Assembly: GCA_902806075.1 (NCBI GenBank)
Contig: CADCVG010000084.1
Span: 1 to 44,355 of the forward strand
Reading direction: 5' to 3'
Source of the DNA: an uncultured Rubrobacteraceae bacterium
GTDB lineage: Bacteria; Actinomycetota; Rubrobacteria; Rubrobacterales; Rubrobacteraceae
DNA: 44,355 nucleotides
The position numbers were made by a program, and so were the translations under genes. Of this stretch, positions 16,886 through 24,400 are shown in pieces (position 1 is the stretch's first letter; every line of letters starts with the position of its first letter). Below the pieces are notes generated by a model, which did not search any database, was not told where the DNA came from, and worked only from the letters and a program-made list of their open reading frames with translations.

Positions 16886-17536
16886 CTAGGCGGATCTCCT
16901 GACGTTCTCCTCTTCGGAGGCGTCGAAGAAGCGGGGCTCTTCGAGCTCTTCGGGCTCTTCGCTCTCGTCGTGCAGGGCCTGGCTGACCTTGATGTCGCGC
17001 CACACCCCGGTGAGCAGGTCTTCGAAGGCTTTCTCTAGCGCATCGATCCGGAGGTCGGCCTTCTCCTGCGCAGCGTACGCCTTCTCCCGCAGCACGGCTC
17101 CCTCCGCTACCTCGTCGAAGTCGACCCTCTCGAAGTTGGCGCGGGCTCTCTCACGGAACTTTTCCATCTTCTTTATAGCCTGCTCCAGGCGCTTGTGCTT
17201 GCGCTCGATCTCTGAGAGGGCGGCCTCATCCTCCCCGTAATAAGCCTCCCAGAACCGTCTTTTGAGCGTGATCCTGCGCAGGTGCGCCTTGCTTACTTCT
17301 GCCTCCGCTCTCTCGAGAACAGCCCGGGCCTCTTCCTTCAGCCGCGACCGGCGGCGGTACTCCCAGAGATCCCTTTCAAGCTCCGAGATCAAAGCCGCAA
17401 ACTCCACCCTTACCGCAGCGTTGATCCTCTCCTCCAATAGCTTCTTCCTGCGGAACAACTCTAACCCTCCTGCTAGAGGCTCCTCGCCGGACCTACTCAA
17501 AGCCCCCGACGGCACCCCTCTCTGGTTTTCCTGCAA
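16886..17536 (-). CDS. Hypothetical coiled-coil protein
   Basis: 216 residues, highly charged and almost wholly helical (RKKLLEERINAAVRVEF, ALSEIERKHKRLEQAIKKME), with an acidic tail (HDESEEPEELEEPRFFD). No membrane segment. The start is TTG with GAGGGATG upstream. Predicted as an extended dimeric coiled coil; function unknown. The reverse-strand frames are shadows. Confidence 0.7.
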   Translation of the reverse strand: MQENQRGVPSGALSRSGEEPLAGGLELFRRKKLLEERINAAVRVEFAALISELERDLWEYRRRSRLKEEARAVLERAEAEVSKAHLRRITLKRRFWEAYYGEDEAALSEIERKHKRLEQAIKKMEKFRERARANFERVDFDEVAEGAVLREKAYAAQEKADLRIDALEKAFEDLLTGVWRDIKVSQALHDESEEPEELEEPRFFDASEEENVRRSA

Positions 17537-17715
17537 CTACCATCCCTCTACGCTACCGCCTCTTCATCTGGCGGTAATGCCAGGACCGTATTCACGCACG
17601 CCAGAGCGACGCGAGCAACGTGAAGCACCTTCAGGTTGATAGTGCTTATGCTTGACGCCACATTCTTAAAGAAGGTGATATAGACGTCTACTTGAGGTTT
17701 AATCTGCGTGTCACC

Positions 17716-17877
17716 TTAAACGGTCATAGGCACGGTAGCCTGGGCCAGGATCAGCCTCGTTTGCTTCTCCACCCGGGTCTCGTTGGTGCGCTTGCTATTC
17801 CCGAGTCGCACACGCCTCCTAACGGGCTCAAGCGGTCTGCCGACGGCGCGGAACTTTGCCAGTAGTGGAGACTTCAC
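17716..17877 (-). CDS. Possible small basic protein, 53 residues
   Basis: A GTG at 17877, four bases after the stop of the preceding small gene, opens a 53-codon basic frame (KSPLLAKFRAVGRPLEPV at the start, ending AQATVPMTV). An internal GTG with TTAGGAGG just upstream could give an even shorter 31-residue product. It is the third frame in a same-strand row; evidence is only position and the ribosome-site-like sequences. Confidence 0.25.
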   Translation of the reverse strand: MKSPLLAKFRAVGRPLEPVRRRVRLGNSKRTNETRVEKQTRLILAQATVPMTV

Positions 17878-17881
17878 CCTC

Positions 17882-18022
17882 TCAGGCGGGGACCTTCTCT
17901 GGTTCCTTTCCGGGTATCGGCTTCTCCCGGCGCTCCTCGCGGCGTTCGGGTGTTGGTTCCTCCAGGGGCTCCACGACCTCTTCGCGCTCGGGCTTCTCTT
18001 CGCCACCGGCTCGAACTTTCAC
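17882..18022 (-). CDS. Small Lys/Glu/Pro-rich protein, 46 residues
   Basis: GTG at 18022 overlaps the TGA of the upstream gene (GTGA) and has GAGGAGG 6 bases before it, a textbook coupled start. The product is extremely charged: nearly half Glu/Arg/Lys, with repeated ERREERREK and PIPGKEPEK-type segments, and no hydrophobic core, so it is probably disordered. No family known to me. Confidence 0.5.
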   Translation of the reverse strand: MKVRAGGEEKPEREEVVEPLEEPTPERREERREKPIPGKEPEKVPA

Positions 18023-18534
18023 CACTTTCTCGCCTCCTCTTCCGTGTACGCGCGCAACTCCTCTGAGTCCTCTACCATACCAGCGTTCAAAGCCTCCACG
18101 ATGCGGTACAGCTTCTCCTCCGCTTCTCTGGGGAACATTCCGCTACCCCCACGCGGCCGGACGAAGGCCACGGGGAGGGCCTTCTCGGCTCTGAAGAAGG
18201 AGCGATCCTCGTGGTGTACCACCCGACCCCACGCAAGCACGCTCCCCATCACGTACGGGAGGAGCACCTCCTCCTCTATCGGTTCGTAGCGCGCATACAG
18301 CCCGCAGGCGCAGCCAAAGCCCGGAGCCTCCTCGCACGGACCGCTCATCACGAGCGGCCTGTTCGGGTCCCCCTGGATGCGCGGTGGGCAGTAGGCCACG
18401 GTCGGCCCGGTCGTGGACCAACTCCTCTGGCAAGTCTGGGCGTGCAGGCTCTCGGAGGGTGCTACCCACTTCCCGGGGAGCACCCTCCAAATCCTGTAGC
18501 CAGCGATGGTGCCGGTCCTGTCTGGAACTATCAT
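18019..18534 (-). CDS. Hypothetical Cys-containing protein
   Basis: 171 residues. A conserved-looking core has Trp/Arg-rich GYRIWRVLPGKWVAPS, then three Cys positions in PCEEAPGFGCACGLYARYEP, then a VMGSVLAWGRVVHHEDRSFFRAEKA strand-rich part and an acidic helical tail. The CACGLYA segment recalls a group of actinobacterial and phage-encoded proteins of unknown function. It may bind metal through Cys and the HH pair. It heads a possible operon: the next frame overlaps its stop by 4 bases. AGGGGC precedes the ATG. Confidence 0.7.
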   Translation of the reverse strand: MIVPDRTGTIAGYRIWRVLPGKWVAPSESLHAQTCQRSWSTTGPTVAYCPPRIQGDPNRPLVMSGPCEEAPGFGCACGLYARYEPIEEEVLLPYVMGSVLAWGRVVHHEDRSFFRAEKALPVAFVRPRGGSGMFPREAEEKLYRIVEALNAGMVEDSEELRAYTEEEARKW

Positions 18535-18806
18535 GCCCCTATGTTACCGTCCTTAGAGCCGCTGGTCTCATAATATCAGTGCACCCGCACACGAGGATAA
18601 GACCTATACAAAAGCTGTCTTGGCCTATAGTCGACGCGGTTCTCTCGCGGACGCCCTCGCGGCTCCGTAGCCAAACGCGTTAGGGCCTCCTCTGGTTTTA
18701 CCTGTGGGATGCTAACGGCACAGGTCGGGGGCCGGAGTTCTTACGAGGTTCCGGCAATTCTCTTCCGGCATCCGTTAGAATCCATAGAGGAAGGAGGGTG
18801 CGAATT

Positions 18807-19241
18807 TTGGGGATGACCGGGGAGCAGTGGCGTTTCTTCGAGGAGTTGCTCGCTTACCTGCGCGAGGAGTTGGAAGCTCGCAAGGACCCGGAAGGGGTCG
18901 AGCAGAGGATCAGGATGTTCGCCTCCCTGGCCGGGGAGGCGGGCAGGGATCAGGTACTCAGAGATAAACGCCTCGCCGAGGAGGGTTTCGTCTATCTCTC
19001 CGAGAAGGGAGAGCGGCGTATCAAGCACATCGACGAGCTAACCCCCCTCGACGTCCCGGCCGTACTGGCCGAGATGGAGAAGACCGCGGCCGTCAGCGGC
19101 GAATACATGGAGAGCGACGGCGCCGTCTACGTCATCGAGTACGGCGGGCGCAAGCTGATAACCCCGGACCCCGGGGATCCGAGTGCGTCTCTAAGGACTC
19201 GCTGGCGCGGGCTGAAGGACGGATGGCGGCCGATGGGATAG
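18807..19241 (+). CDS. Hypothetical acidic protein, 144 residues
   Basis: Helical first half (EQWRFFEELLAYLREELEARK) and a more strand-like second half (GAVYVIEYGGRKLITPDPG). I chose TTG 18807 because AAGGAGG is 9 bases upstream; GTG 18798 touches that site and ATG 18813 is 15 bases away. Cytosolic, no recognised domain. Confidence 0.65.
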   Translation: MGMTGEQWRFFEELLAYLREELEARKDPEGVEQRIRMFASLAGEAGRDQVLRDKRLAEEGFVYLSEKGERRIKHIDELTPLDVPAVLAEMEKTAAVSGEYMESDGAVYVIEYGGRKLITPDPGDPSASLRTRWRGLKDGWRPMG

Positions 19242-19399
19242 AAGCCGGCACCGAGCAACTTTGCGGTAGGTATGCCTAGAGCCCCACCGGCTCGAGCACT
19301 TACTCTTTTCCGCCCGTCCCCGCCCGCTTGATCGTCGGCAGCGACACCACACGGACAGGGCCACCAGCCGACCATCATCTCACCGTAGCGCTTCCCGCC

Positions 19400-19738
19400 G
19401 TGCTCCATCCGAAGATCTACTATTCGTGCTCTCTCCTTCGTTCTCCGAGCACCATAACCAGGTTTTCTCGATCAGCAACATCTGGGGCTCGCTCTCGAGC
19501 GTCACGTAGACGTTCTCCTCTTCCATGACCAAGCCGGATGGCTCGGCCTCCTCGAGGCTCTCTTACGCTACGATCAAGTCGAGTTCCATGCTCTCGAAGT
19601 CCAGCACCATCTGCTCAGCGCCAATGATGGCATAAAGACGCCCTCTTCGGAGGCGAGATACTCCGCCAGACTCTCCAGGTCCGTCACCAAGACGGTCATC
19701 TTCGCGATCTAGTTCTTCTGCTCAGTCTCTCTGGGCAT
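19400..19738 (-). pseudogene. Decayed gene of unknown function
   Basis: From ATG 19738 the frame hits TAG after 9 codons (19711-19709), resumes with MTVLVTDLESLAEYLASEEG, shifts frame near 19634, continues YAIIGAEQMVLDFESMELDL, meets TAA at 19565-19563 and goes on with MEEENVYVTLESEPQMLLIE. The peptide pieces are acidic and coherent across the breaks, so this was one protein of about 110 residues. No family recognised. The 5' boundary is clear; the 3' boundary is not. Confidence 0.6.
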
Positions 19739-19745
19739 CTCCTAT

Positions 19746-20432
19746 CTATCCCTCTGCCCGGATGACCAGGGCGTCGTTCTGGGGTTCGACGCTAACCAGC
19801 CCGGCCTCGAACGGCAGATCGCTAACGGTCAAGGTCCGGCCCCCTGAGGCTAACGGTTCCGCCAGGAAGGGGGGTAAAGACAACCCAGCTAACGTCACCT
19901 CCTGCGGGACCACTTCGATGATGTGCGGACCCGCCACCCGGAGGTCGAGGCCGATGCTGACCGGGAACCCGAAGAAGACGTCCTGGCTCCTGTAGACGGC
20001 TTCGTTCTGCCGGACGTCTATCTCCCCGCCCGCCAGACCCAGGTCGTTCTCCCGGAGGTACTCGTTGATCGAATCCTCCGGTGCCTCGGCTACCAGGGAG
20101 GCCGCGCGCACCTCGCGCTCCAGGTTACCGCGAAAGAGGCTTGGAACCGAGATATCCACGTCCCTCAGGTCTATGCGAAGGTCCTGGAGCCGGATCCCCT
20201 CCTGCATGAAGCTGTCGATCTGTATCTCGATCCGATCCATTCGCCCCAGCAAGAGTTCGGGCGGGAAGTTCGAAGAGACCGCGACCGAGGGTTCCTCCTC
20301 CAGCCCGTACTCTGCCTGCAGGTTCATCGCGAGGCGCGACTCGATCAAGCCAGAGAGTACCAGATAAGAGAAGAGCCCTACCACGAGCAGGAGAGCCCCC
20401 GCCACCACCGCGAGGAGCCTTACAATTTTCAA
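19746..20432 (-). CDS. LmeA-like DUF2993 phospholipid-binding protein
   Basis: 228 residues. An N-terminal signal anchor (VVAGALLLVVGLFSYLVL, about 9-26) puts it in the envelope. The body alternates hydrophobic strands typical of DUF2993: IEIQIDSFMQEGIRLQDLRI, DVRQNEAVYRSQ, PFEAGLVSVEPQNDALVIRA at the end. Mycobacterial LmeA, a family member, binds phospholipid and supports lipomannan elongation; a similar envelope role is inference. Start is TTG with AAGGGGAG upstream. The lipoprotein gene at 20476 lies 43 bases upstream on the same strand. Confidence 0.78.
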   Translation of the reverse strand: MKIVRLLAVVAGALLLVVGLFSYLVLSGLIESRLAMNLQAEYGLEEEPSVAVSSNFPPELLLGRMDRIEIQIDSFMQEGIRLQDLRIDLRDVDISVPSLFRGNLEREVRAASLVAEAPEDSINEYLRENDLGLAGGEIDVRQNEAVYRSQDVFFGFPVSIGLDLRVAGPHIIEVVPQEVTLAGLSLPPFLAEPLASGGRTLTVSDLPFEAGLVSVEPQNDALVIRAEG

Positions 20433-20475
20433 AGCTCCCCTTGAAGCAGGGGAGCCAGGGAAGGATCTCTAGTCA

Positions 20476-21087
20476 CTACTGCCCCTGCATTTCGGCTCTT
20501 TGGAGTTCCTGGAGGATGCTCCTCGCCTCGGCGCTGGCCCGCTCGATCGCCGGCAGGCTCTCCTGGACCGCCGCGGTGAGTGTGCTCACGTCCTCGCCGC
20601 GGAAGGCCTCGATGACGTTGTCGTAGGCGGGGAGCACCTCTTCATAGGCGTTCACCAGCTGCTCGTGAAGGGGCTCCAGGTCTTCGGGCGGCTGGATCCC
20701 GCGCAGCTCTTGGAGACCTTCTTGCGCTGTCTGCTGAGCTCGCTCGACGGACTGCACCTCTATGCTCAAGGTGAGCGTCTGGTCTTCCAGCCGGGCTCTG
20801 GGCTCTATGACCCTTGAGAGGTCCTGGGTAGTGCTTTCGACTACGGGCTGCACCTCGCCCAGGTATTCCTCTGCAGCCTCCCTCTCGACTCTGGCCTCCG
20901 GAACTTCGATCTTCCGGCCCTCAGGGCCTTCGACCTCAAAGCCCCCTACGACTATCTCTTCCCCGGGGGCGTCTTCCGACCGCCCGTCAGCCTTCTCCAA
21001 ATTCTCCTTCGCCTGCTCACTCTGAGTGCAGCCTATCAAGGTCAGGCTCAACAGGCCCGCGGTGAGTAGCATCGTTATATTCTTCAC
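20476..21087 (-). CDS. Putative lipoprotein, helical
   Basis: 203 residues. Signal peptide MLLTAGLLSLTLIGC with lipobox LIGC (Cys about 20). After an acidic linker, the body is helical (VERAQQTAQEGLQELRGIQPPEDLEPLHE), resembling four-helix-bundle lipoproteins that bind ions or peptides. GTG start with AAGGAG 6 bases upstream. Same strand as the DUF2993 gene and only 43 bases from it, so likely an operon. Confidence 0.75.
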   Translation of the reverse strand: MKNITMLLTAGLLSLTLIGCTQSEQAKENLEKADGRSEDAPGEEIVVGGFEVEGPEGRKIEVPEARVEREAAEEYLGEVQPVVESTTQDLSRVIEPRARLEDQTLTLSIEVQSVERAQQTAQEGLQELRGIQPPEDLEPLHEQLVNAYEEVLPAYDNVIEAFRGEDVSTLTAAVQESLPAIERASAEARSILQELQRAEMQGQ

Positions 21088-21451
21088 GTTTCTCCTTGCC
21101 TAAGAGAGGTTGCCATTAGCGGTAGACCCAGTCGGGTTCCAGGTCTCCCGGTCCGGCGCGGAGGACCTCAAGCTCGTATTTCCCGCCCAAGAGGTCAGAT
21201 TGCAGGTTACTATCACCGGCGAATCTTCTACAGGACCGCCGCTCATCTTCACAACCCCTATGTTACTCTCTTGAATGGAAGCCTTGGGAGGCAGACCCTG
21301 TCCGCGCTTAGAGAGTTGTCTGCCGAGGGACTTTTGCAAAGCCCGGCCAGGAGATCCGGCATCGCCATCTCGCCTCCTTCGACACCCTTGTGGTTCGGTA
21401 AACCAGGCCACGAGGCAATGAAGGCTTGAATGCGTTAGTGCAACTTGCCGC
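21088..21451. other. Region with gene fragments only
   Basis: No intact gene. On the minus strand a 35-codon frame begins at ATG 21368 after AAGGAGG and ends near 21262. In a shifted frame closer to 21118 a peptide DLLGGKYELEVLRAGPGDLE is open up to a stop. They may be pieces of one broken gene, but the link is not demonstrated. Confidence 0.35.
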
Positions 21452-22216
21452 ATGGATTTGAGATTCTGGGTCTGGATGCCGTTGTTGGCGGTGTTGCTGG
21501 TGCTGCTTTCCATAGCGACGCTCCTGATCTACGTGCTCCCCGCGGCCAGGGCCCGGCTTGTGAACTTCGTCGAGGACCAAACCCTGGACCGTGCGGTTGC
21601 GGCGGCTGGCTCCGTGGCGGGCGTGGAGGGGCAGGAGCTGCAGCGTAAGCTGGATCTCGCCGCCGAAACGGGAGACGGACAGGTGTTGGTCGTCGACCGG
21701 AAGGAAATGTCGTGGCGCAAGCTGGCCCCGAGGGTCTCTCACCCCCGCCGGAGAATCTCCTCCAGAAGGTTGCGAACGGGGGGCGGATTAATGAAATCAT
21801 CGGAGAACAGAGGGTGGCGGCGGTCCCGCTCGTCTGCGGAGGGGACCTTGAGGGAGGGATTATCTTAGTCCCCGGAGAAGACGAAGACCTCGTCTTCCAG
21901 CTCTTCCTTCGTAGCGGCATCAAGGCCGCGGCAGTCACTACCGTCCTGGGCGTGGGCTCGCGCTCCTCCTTGCCACCCTGCTGAGCCGGAGGGTAGAGCG
22001 GATCGCTCCAGGCGCCCGCGCCATGGGGAAGGGCGACTTCTCCAGCCGCATCGAACCCGGCTTCGACGACGAGCTCGGCGAGCTGGCCGGACCTTCAACG
22101 CGATGGCCGACAGGCTTCAGAACTCTTTTCTTCGGTTGAAGGAGCAGGACGGTACGATGAATGCCATCCTGAACAACCTCGCCAAGGGCGTGCTTGCGAC
22201 GGATCTTTCGGGGTGA
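21452..22216 (+). pseudogene. Sensor histidine kinase remnant (sensor plus HAMP only)
   Basis: Starts with an intact N-terminus and membrane span (WMPLLAVLLVLLSIATLLIYVL). The extracellular part breaks by a 1-base loss near 21704 and resumes as ENLLQKVANGGRINEIIGEQ...LEGGIILVPG. A second shift near 21955 leads to the second span and HAMP domain (RRVERIAPGARAMGKGDFSS, DDELGELA). A third 1-base loss near 22093 precedes TFNAMADRLQ. The coding then ends at TGA 22214-22216 just after a PAS-like NNLAKGVLATDLSG. No HisKA or ATPase domain follows: the kinase core is missing and the response regulator starts 6 bases later. Confidence 0.8.
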
Positions 22217-22221
22217 AGAGA

Positions 22222-22478
22222 GTGCCTGAGGTACTTATAGTCGAGGACGACCCGGCCATGAGAGACGTAGTGGAGCACACCCTTTCCCGCGAGGGGATGG
22301 GTATGCTGGCAGCCGGAGACGGAGAGGCAGCGCTGGATCGCCTGAGGCAAGAGGCGGAGCCCTTTGACTGATCCTCTTGAACGTGATGCTGCCGGGGAGA
22401 GACGGTGTCAGCGTCTGCGGGGAGATCCATCGTACGACGCCGGGAGCGCGCGAGCAACTACGGCAGGGCGCTCATTGA
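22222..22478 (+). pseudogene. Response regulator receiver remnant (OmpR type)
   Basis: GTG 22222 opens PEVLIVEDDPAMRDVVEHTL, a receiver domain N-terminus with the acidic pair EDD. One base is missing near 22367, giving a premature TGA (22369-22371); the next frame continues LILLNVMLPGRDGVSVCGEI, in which the phosphorylated Asp position reads Asn (LLNVMLPG instead of LLDVMLPG). After about 25 more residues it stops at 22478. The rest of the receiver and the DNA-binding domain are absent. With the upstream remnant this was a two-component system. Confidence 0.8.
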
Positions 22479-22815
22479 CGGAGAGCTTCTTCCCCTGCTG
22501 AAACCTCGCTCGAACAGGCCCTGCTTGGCCGAGTTCCTCGCCAGCGAGCACCGCATCACAGACCGCGACGGCGAGCTCATAACCGGCCCCGTCGAGGACC
22601 TCTCTGAGTAGCGGGCGGCAAGCTGATAGCCCCGTCCGCTGGACACAGGACCCCTGAGACAGACCTCCGCCAGCCTGCCGAAACAATACCTGTCGAACCG
22701 GCAATCTCCCTCCCTGGGCCTATCCGTATTGGGCCTGGGCTGTGCGCGGCGGGGAGCAGTAGCGTCCGGCGCGGGGAGACGCTATCCTCTCTTCGTAACC
22801 AAGGAAAGGGGAAAC
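22479..22815. other. Region without an intact gene after the regulator remnant
   Basis: A plus-strand frame over 22405-22611 reads FLASEHRITDRDGELITGPV but has no family resemblance or ribosome site and overlaps the remnant. Otherwise nothing recognisable; probably deletion debris leading to the promoter of the lipoprotein gene. Confidence 0.35.
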
Positions 22816-23172
22816 GTGGCACGATACGTACAGTTCTTACTAGCGGTTCTGTCTTTGGCAACGGTCCTGCTGGCGGGATGCGGAGGACAGGAGACACCCG
22901 TAGAGGAGCAGGAGGAAGAGGCCGGCGTGGAAGAGGTGGCCCCGGAGGCACCTGTGGAGTCCTTGCCCTCCTACGACCCCGAGGCGAGTAGAGATTTGGA
23001 GATTTGCCAGGTCGAGGAGGTCTTAGAGGATCTCGGGCCGGAAGACGGGCAAAGGTTTACCGATGAGCTCTTGGGAGAGGTATCCGCTGGGGAGTTTGCG
23101 AATATGCAGGAGGCGTACGCCGCGCGCGGCTATACCTGCGATGGGCGGGCCGAGGAACTGTTGGAGCGGTAG
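22816..23172 (+). CDS. Putative lipoprotein, 118 residues
   Basis: Signal peptide ARYVQFLLAVLSLATVLLAGC with lipobox LAGC, followed by a Glu/Pro/Val-rich linker (EEQEEEAGVEEVAPEAPVE) and a small domain of about 70 residues with two Cys (EICQVEE and GYTCDGR) that could form a disulfide. GTG start after AAAGGGGAAAC. Secreted, membrane-tethered; function unknown. Confidence 0.72.
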   Translation: MARYVQFLLAVLSLATVLLAGCGGQETPVEEQEEEAGVEEVAPEAPVESLPSYDPEASRDLEICQVEEVLEDLGPEDGQRFTDELLGEVSAGEFANMQEAYAARGYTCDGRAEELLER

Positions 23173-23224
23173 CAGAGCGGTCGGTAATACTGTATGCACG
23201 GAGGGCGGGAGGCGGCGCGAAGCG

Positions 23225-23326
23225 GTGCGGACGTACGCGAAGGTGGTGGGGGTGGTGCTCATCTTGCTCGGCCTGTCGGGGCTCCTCAGCGTCTTGGCCG
23301 CCAAGTATCTGCACGACGGTACGTAG
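23225..23326 (+). pseudogene. Truncated small membrane protein (DUF4383-like start)
   Basis: A 33-codon frame starting GTG reads RTYAKVVGVVLILLGLSGLL and then stops. This resembles the first membrane span of DUF4383-type proteins, which normally have four spans. It is either a remnant or a one-span small protein. The ribosome site (GGGAGG) is about 13 bases away, which is far. Confidence 0.35.
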
Positions 23327-23409
23327 ATGCCATACAACTAGGAGTCGATACGATAAGGGCCGGGACCCTTTACAGCGATGTTCGCTATGATTGATCCCCT
23401 CCCGCCGGG

Positions 23410-23926
23410 GAGCTTCGCAGGGAGAATGGAAGGTATACCGAGCAGGTGAAGGGGTTGGAGGATCAACGATACTGCACACCGCTGTAGCACCGGGCTGGAG
23501 AAGATGCAGGACGATGATGCCTTCGGAACGCTGGGGGAAGAGGAAGAAGCGTCCTGGTTGAAGCGGGTCTCCGAGGTTGAGCGCAAAGAAGAGCGCCCGC
23601 TTGACCTACGCTTGGGGGAGACATAACGACCGGGCAGTTCCGTGCGAAGAGCGTCTCCTTCAAGAGGCCAAAGAAGCGGCCACGGTTAGCCTGGAGCCAT
23701 GTGCTCCCTCCGGTCGCGCCTCGAAGACTTCGAGCACGACAAGGAGGCCCTGTTGGAATATTATGCCCGCCTCTTCCCCGAAGGCCTCACCCCCGAACAG
23801 AGGCGGACCCTCTATCGGATGATGCGTCTCGAGGTCCTGGCTCGCGACGGAGCGCTCGTTATTGCCGAGTGGGATTGTAATGCCGCATCGACACTTCTTG
23901 ATAGTTGCCGCATTCGGGGCAGGTGA
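23410..23926 (+). pseudogene. C-terminal remnant of a large serine recombinase
   Basis: Pieces in shifting frames read GLEKMQDDDAFGTLGEEEEA, WLKRVSEVERKEER, then (after a shift) a GDITTGQFRAKSVSFK segment, and finally DKEALLEYYARLFPEGLTPE followed by QRRTLYRMMRLEVLARDGAL. This is the coiled-coil plus C-terminal pattern of large serine recombinases/integrases (a glycine-Asp-Ile loop after the coiled coil, then L-T-P-E-x-R-x-x-x-Y-R-M-L-x-L-x-V). At least three frame changes and in-frame stops are present and the catalytic N-terminal domain is absent. It indicates a dead mobile element. Its 3' end overlaps the convergent zinc-ribbon gene. Confidence 0.7.
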
Positions 23927-24074
23927 AGTTGCGGGCGCTGCGAACTGAGTAAGCGGGGACTATGGTCGTCTTGTCGTAGTCGTATACGTAGCCGCACTCC
24001 TCACACCTCTGGCGGTAGGTAACCACCGTTCCCCGTTCTCTTACTACTACCCCACCCGTAACCTCTATCGCCAT
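23859..24074 (-). CDS. Small zinc-ribbon protein
   Basis: 71 residues with two Cys pairs, RCEECGYVYDYDKT and FTCPECGNYQ, spaced like a zinc ribbon between strands, and an N-terminal strand EVTGGVVVRERGTVVTYRQ. A GAGAGGAAG site precedes ATG 24074; the frame extends further up without a site. Role unknown; small zinc ribbons may bind nucleic acid or protein. Confidence 0.7.
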   Translation of the reverse strand: MAIEVTGGVVVRERGTVVTYRQRCEECGYVYDYDKTTIVPAYSVRSARNFTCPECGNYQEVSMRHYNPTRQ

Positions 24075-24400
24075 ATCTTCCTCTCTCTGTACGCGGTTGC
24101 TATGCAGTTGCGTGGGCGAGCTAAGGATACCGCCTGGTCCTTTGGTAGTGTTGCGGGCGCGTCGCCAGGTAGCCAAGCGAGTATTACGCAAGAGATAGAC
24201 CAACTCACCGTAATTGCCACTATCTCCGGTGGAGAGGCTGGCCACGGAGTATCCAGGAGAGCGCCGGAGGTCGGTGATAGGCGCACCCTGGTGAGCGTGA
24301 ATGGAAGCTACACCATCCACGCAATGTCTTGGGGAAACGAAATTCGCGTAGACGATACTCGTGCGGCGCTTTGTGACTAGCTCGTCCTGCTACAGGCCAG
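24075..24400. other. Intergenic region between same-strand genes
   Basis: About 325 bases between the end of the kinase gene and the start of the zinc-ribbon gene. A plus-strand frame of 92 codons spans most of it but has no ribosome site and no family-like sequence. I see no strong hairpin. It probably carries the zinc-ribbon promoter. Confidence 0.4.

Noticed and set aside
24102-24380. 92-codon plus-strand frame before the kinase 3' end
   Set aside because: No ribosome site, no family-like sequence; composition resembles intergenic DNA.
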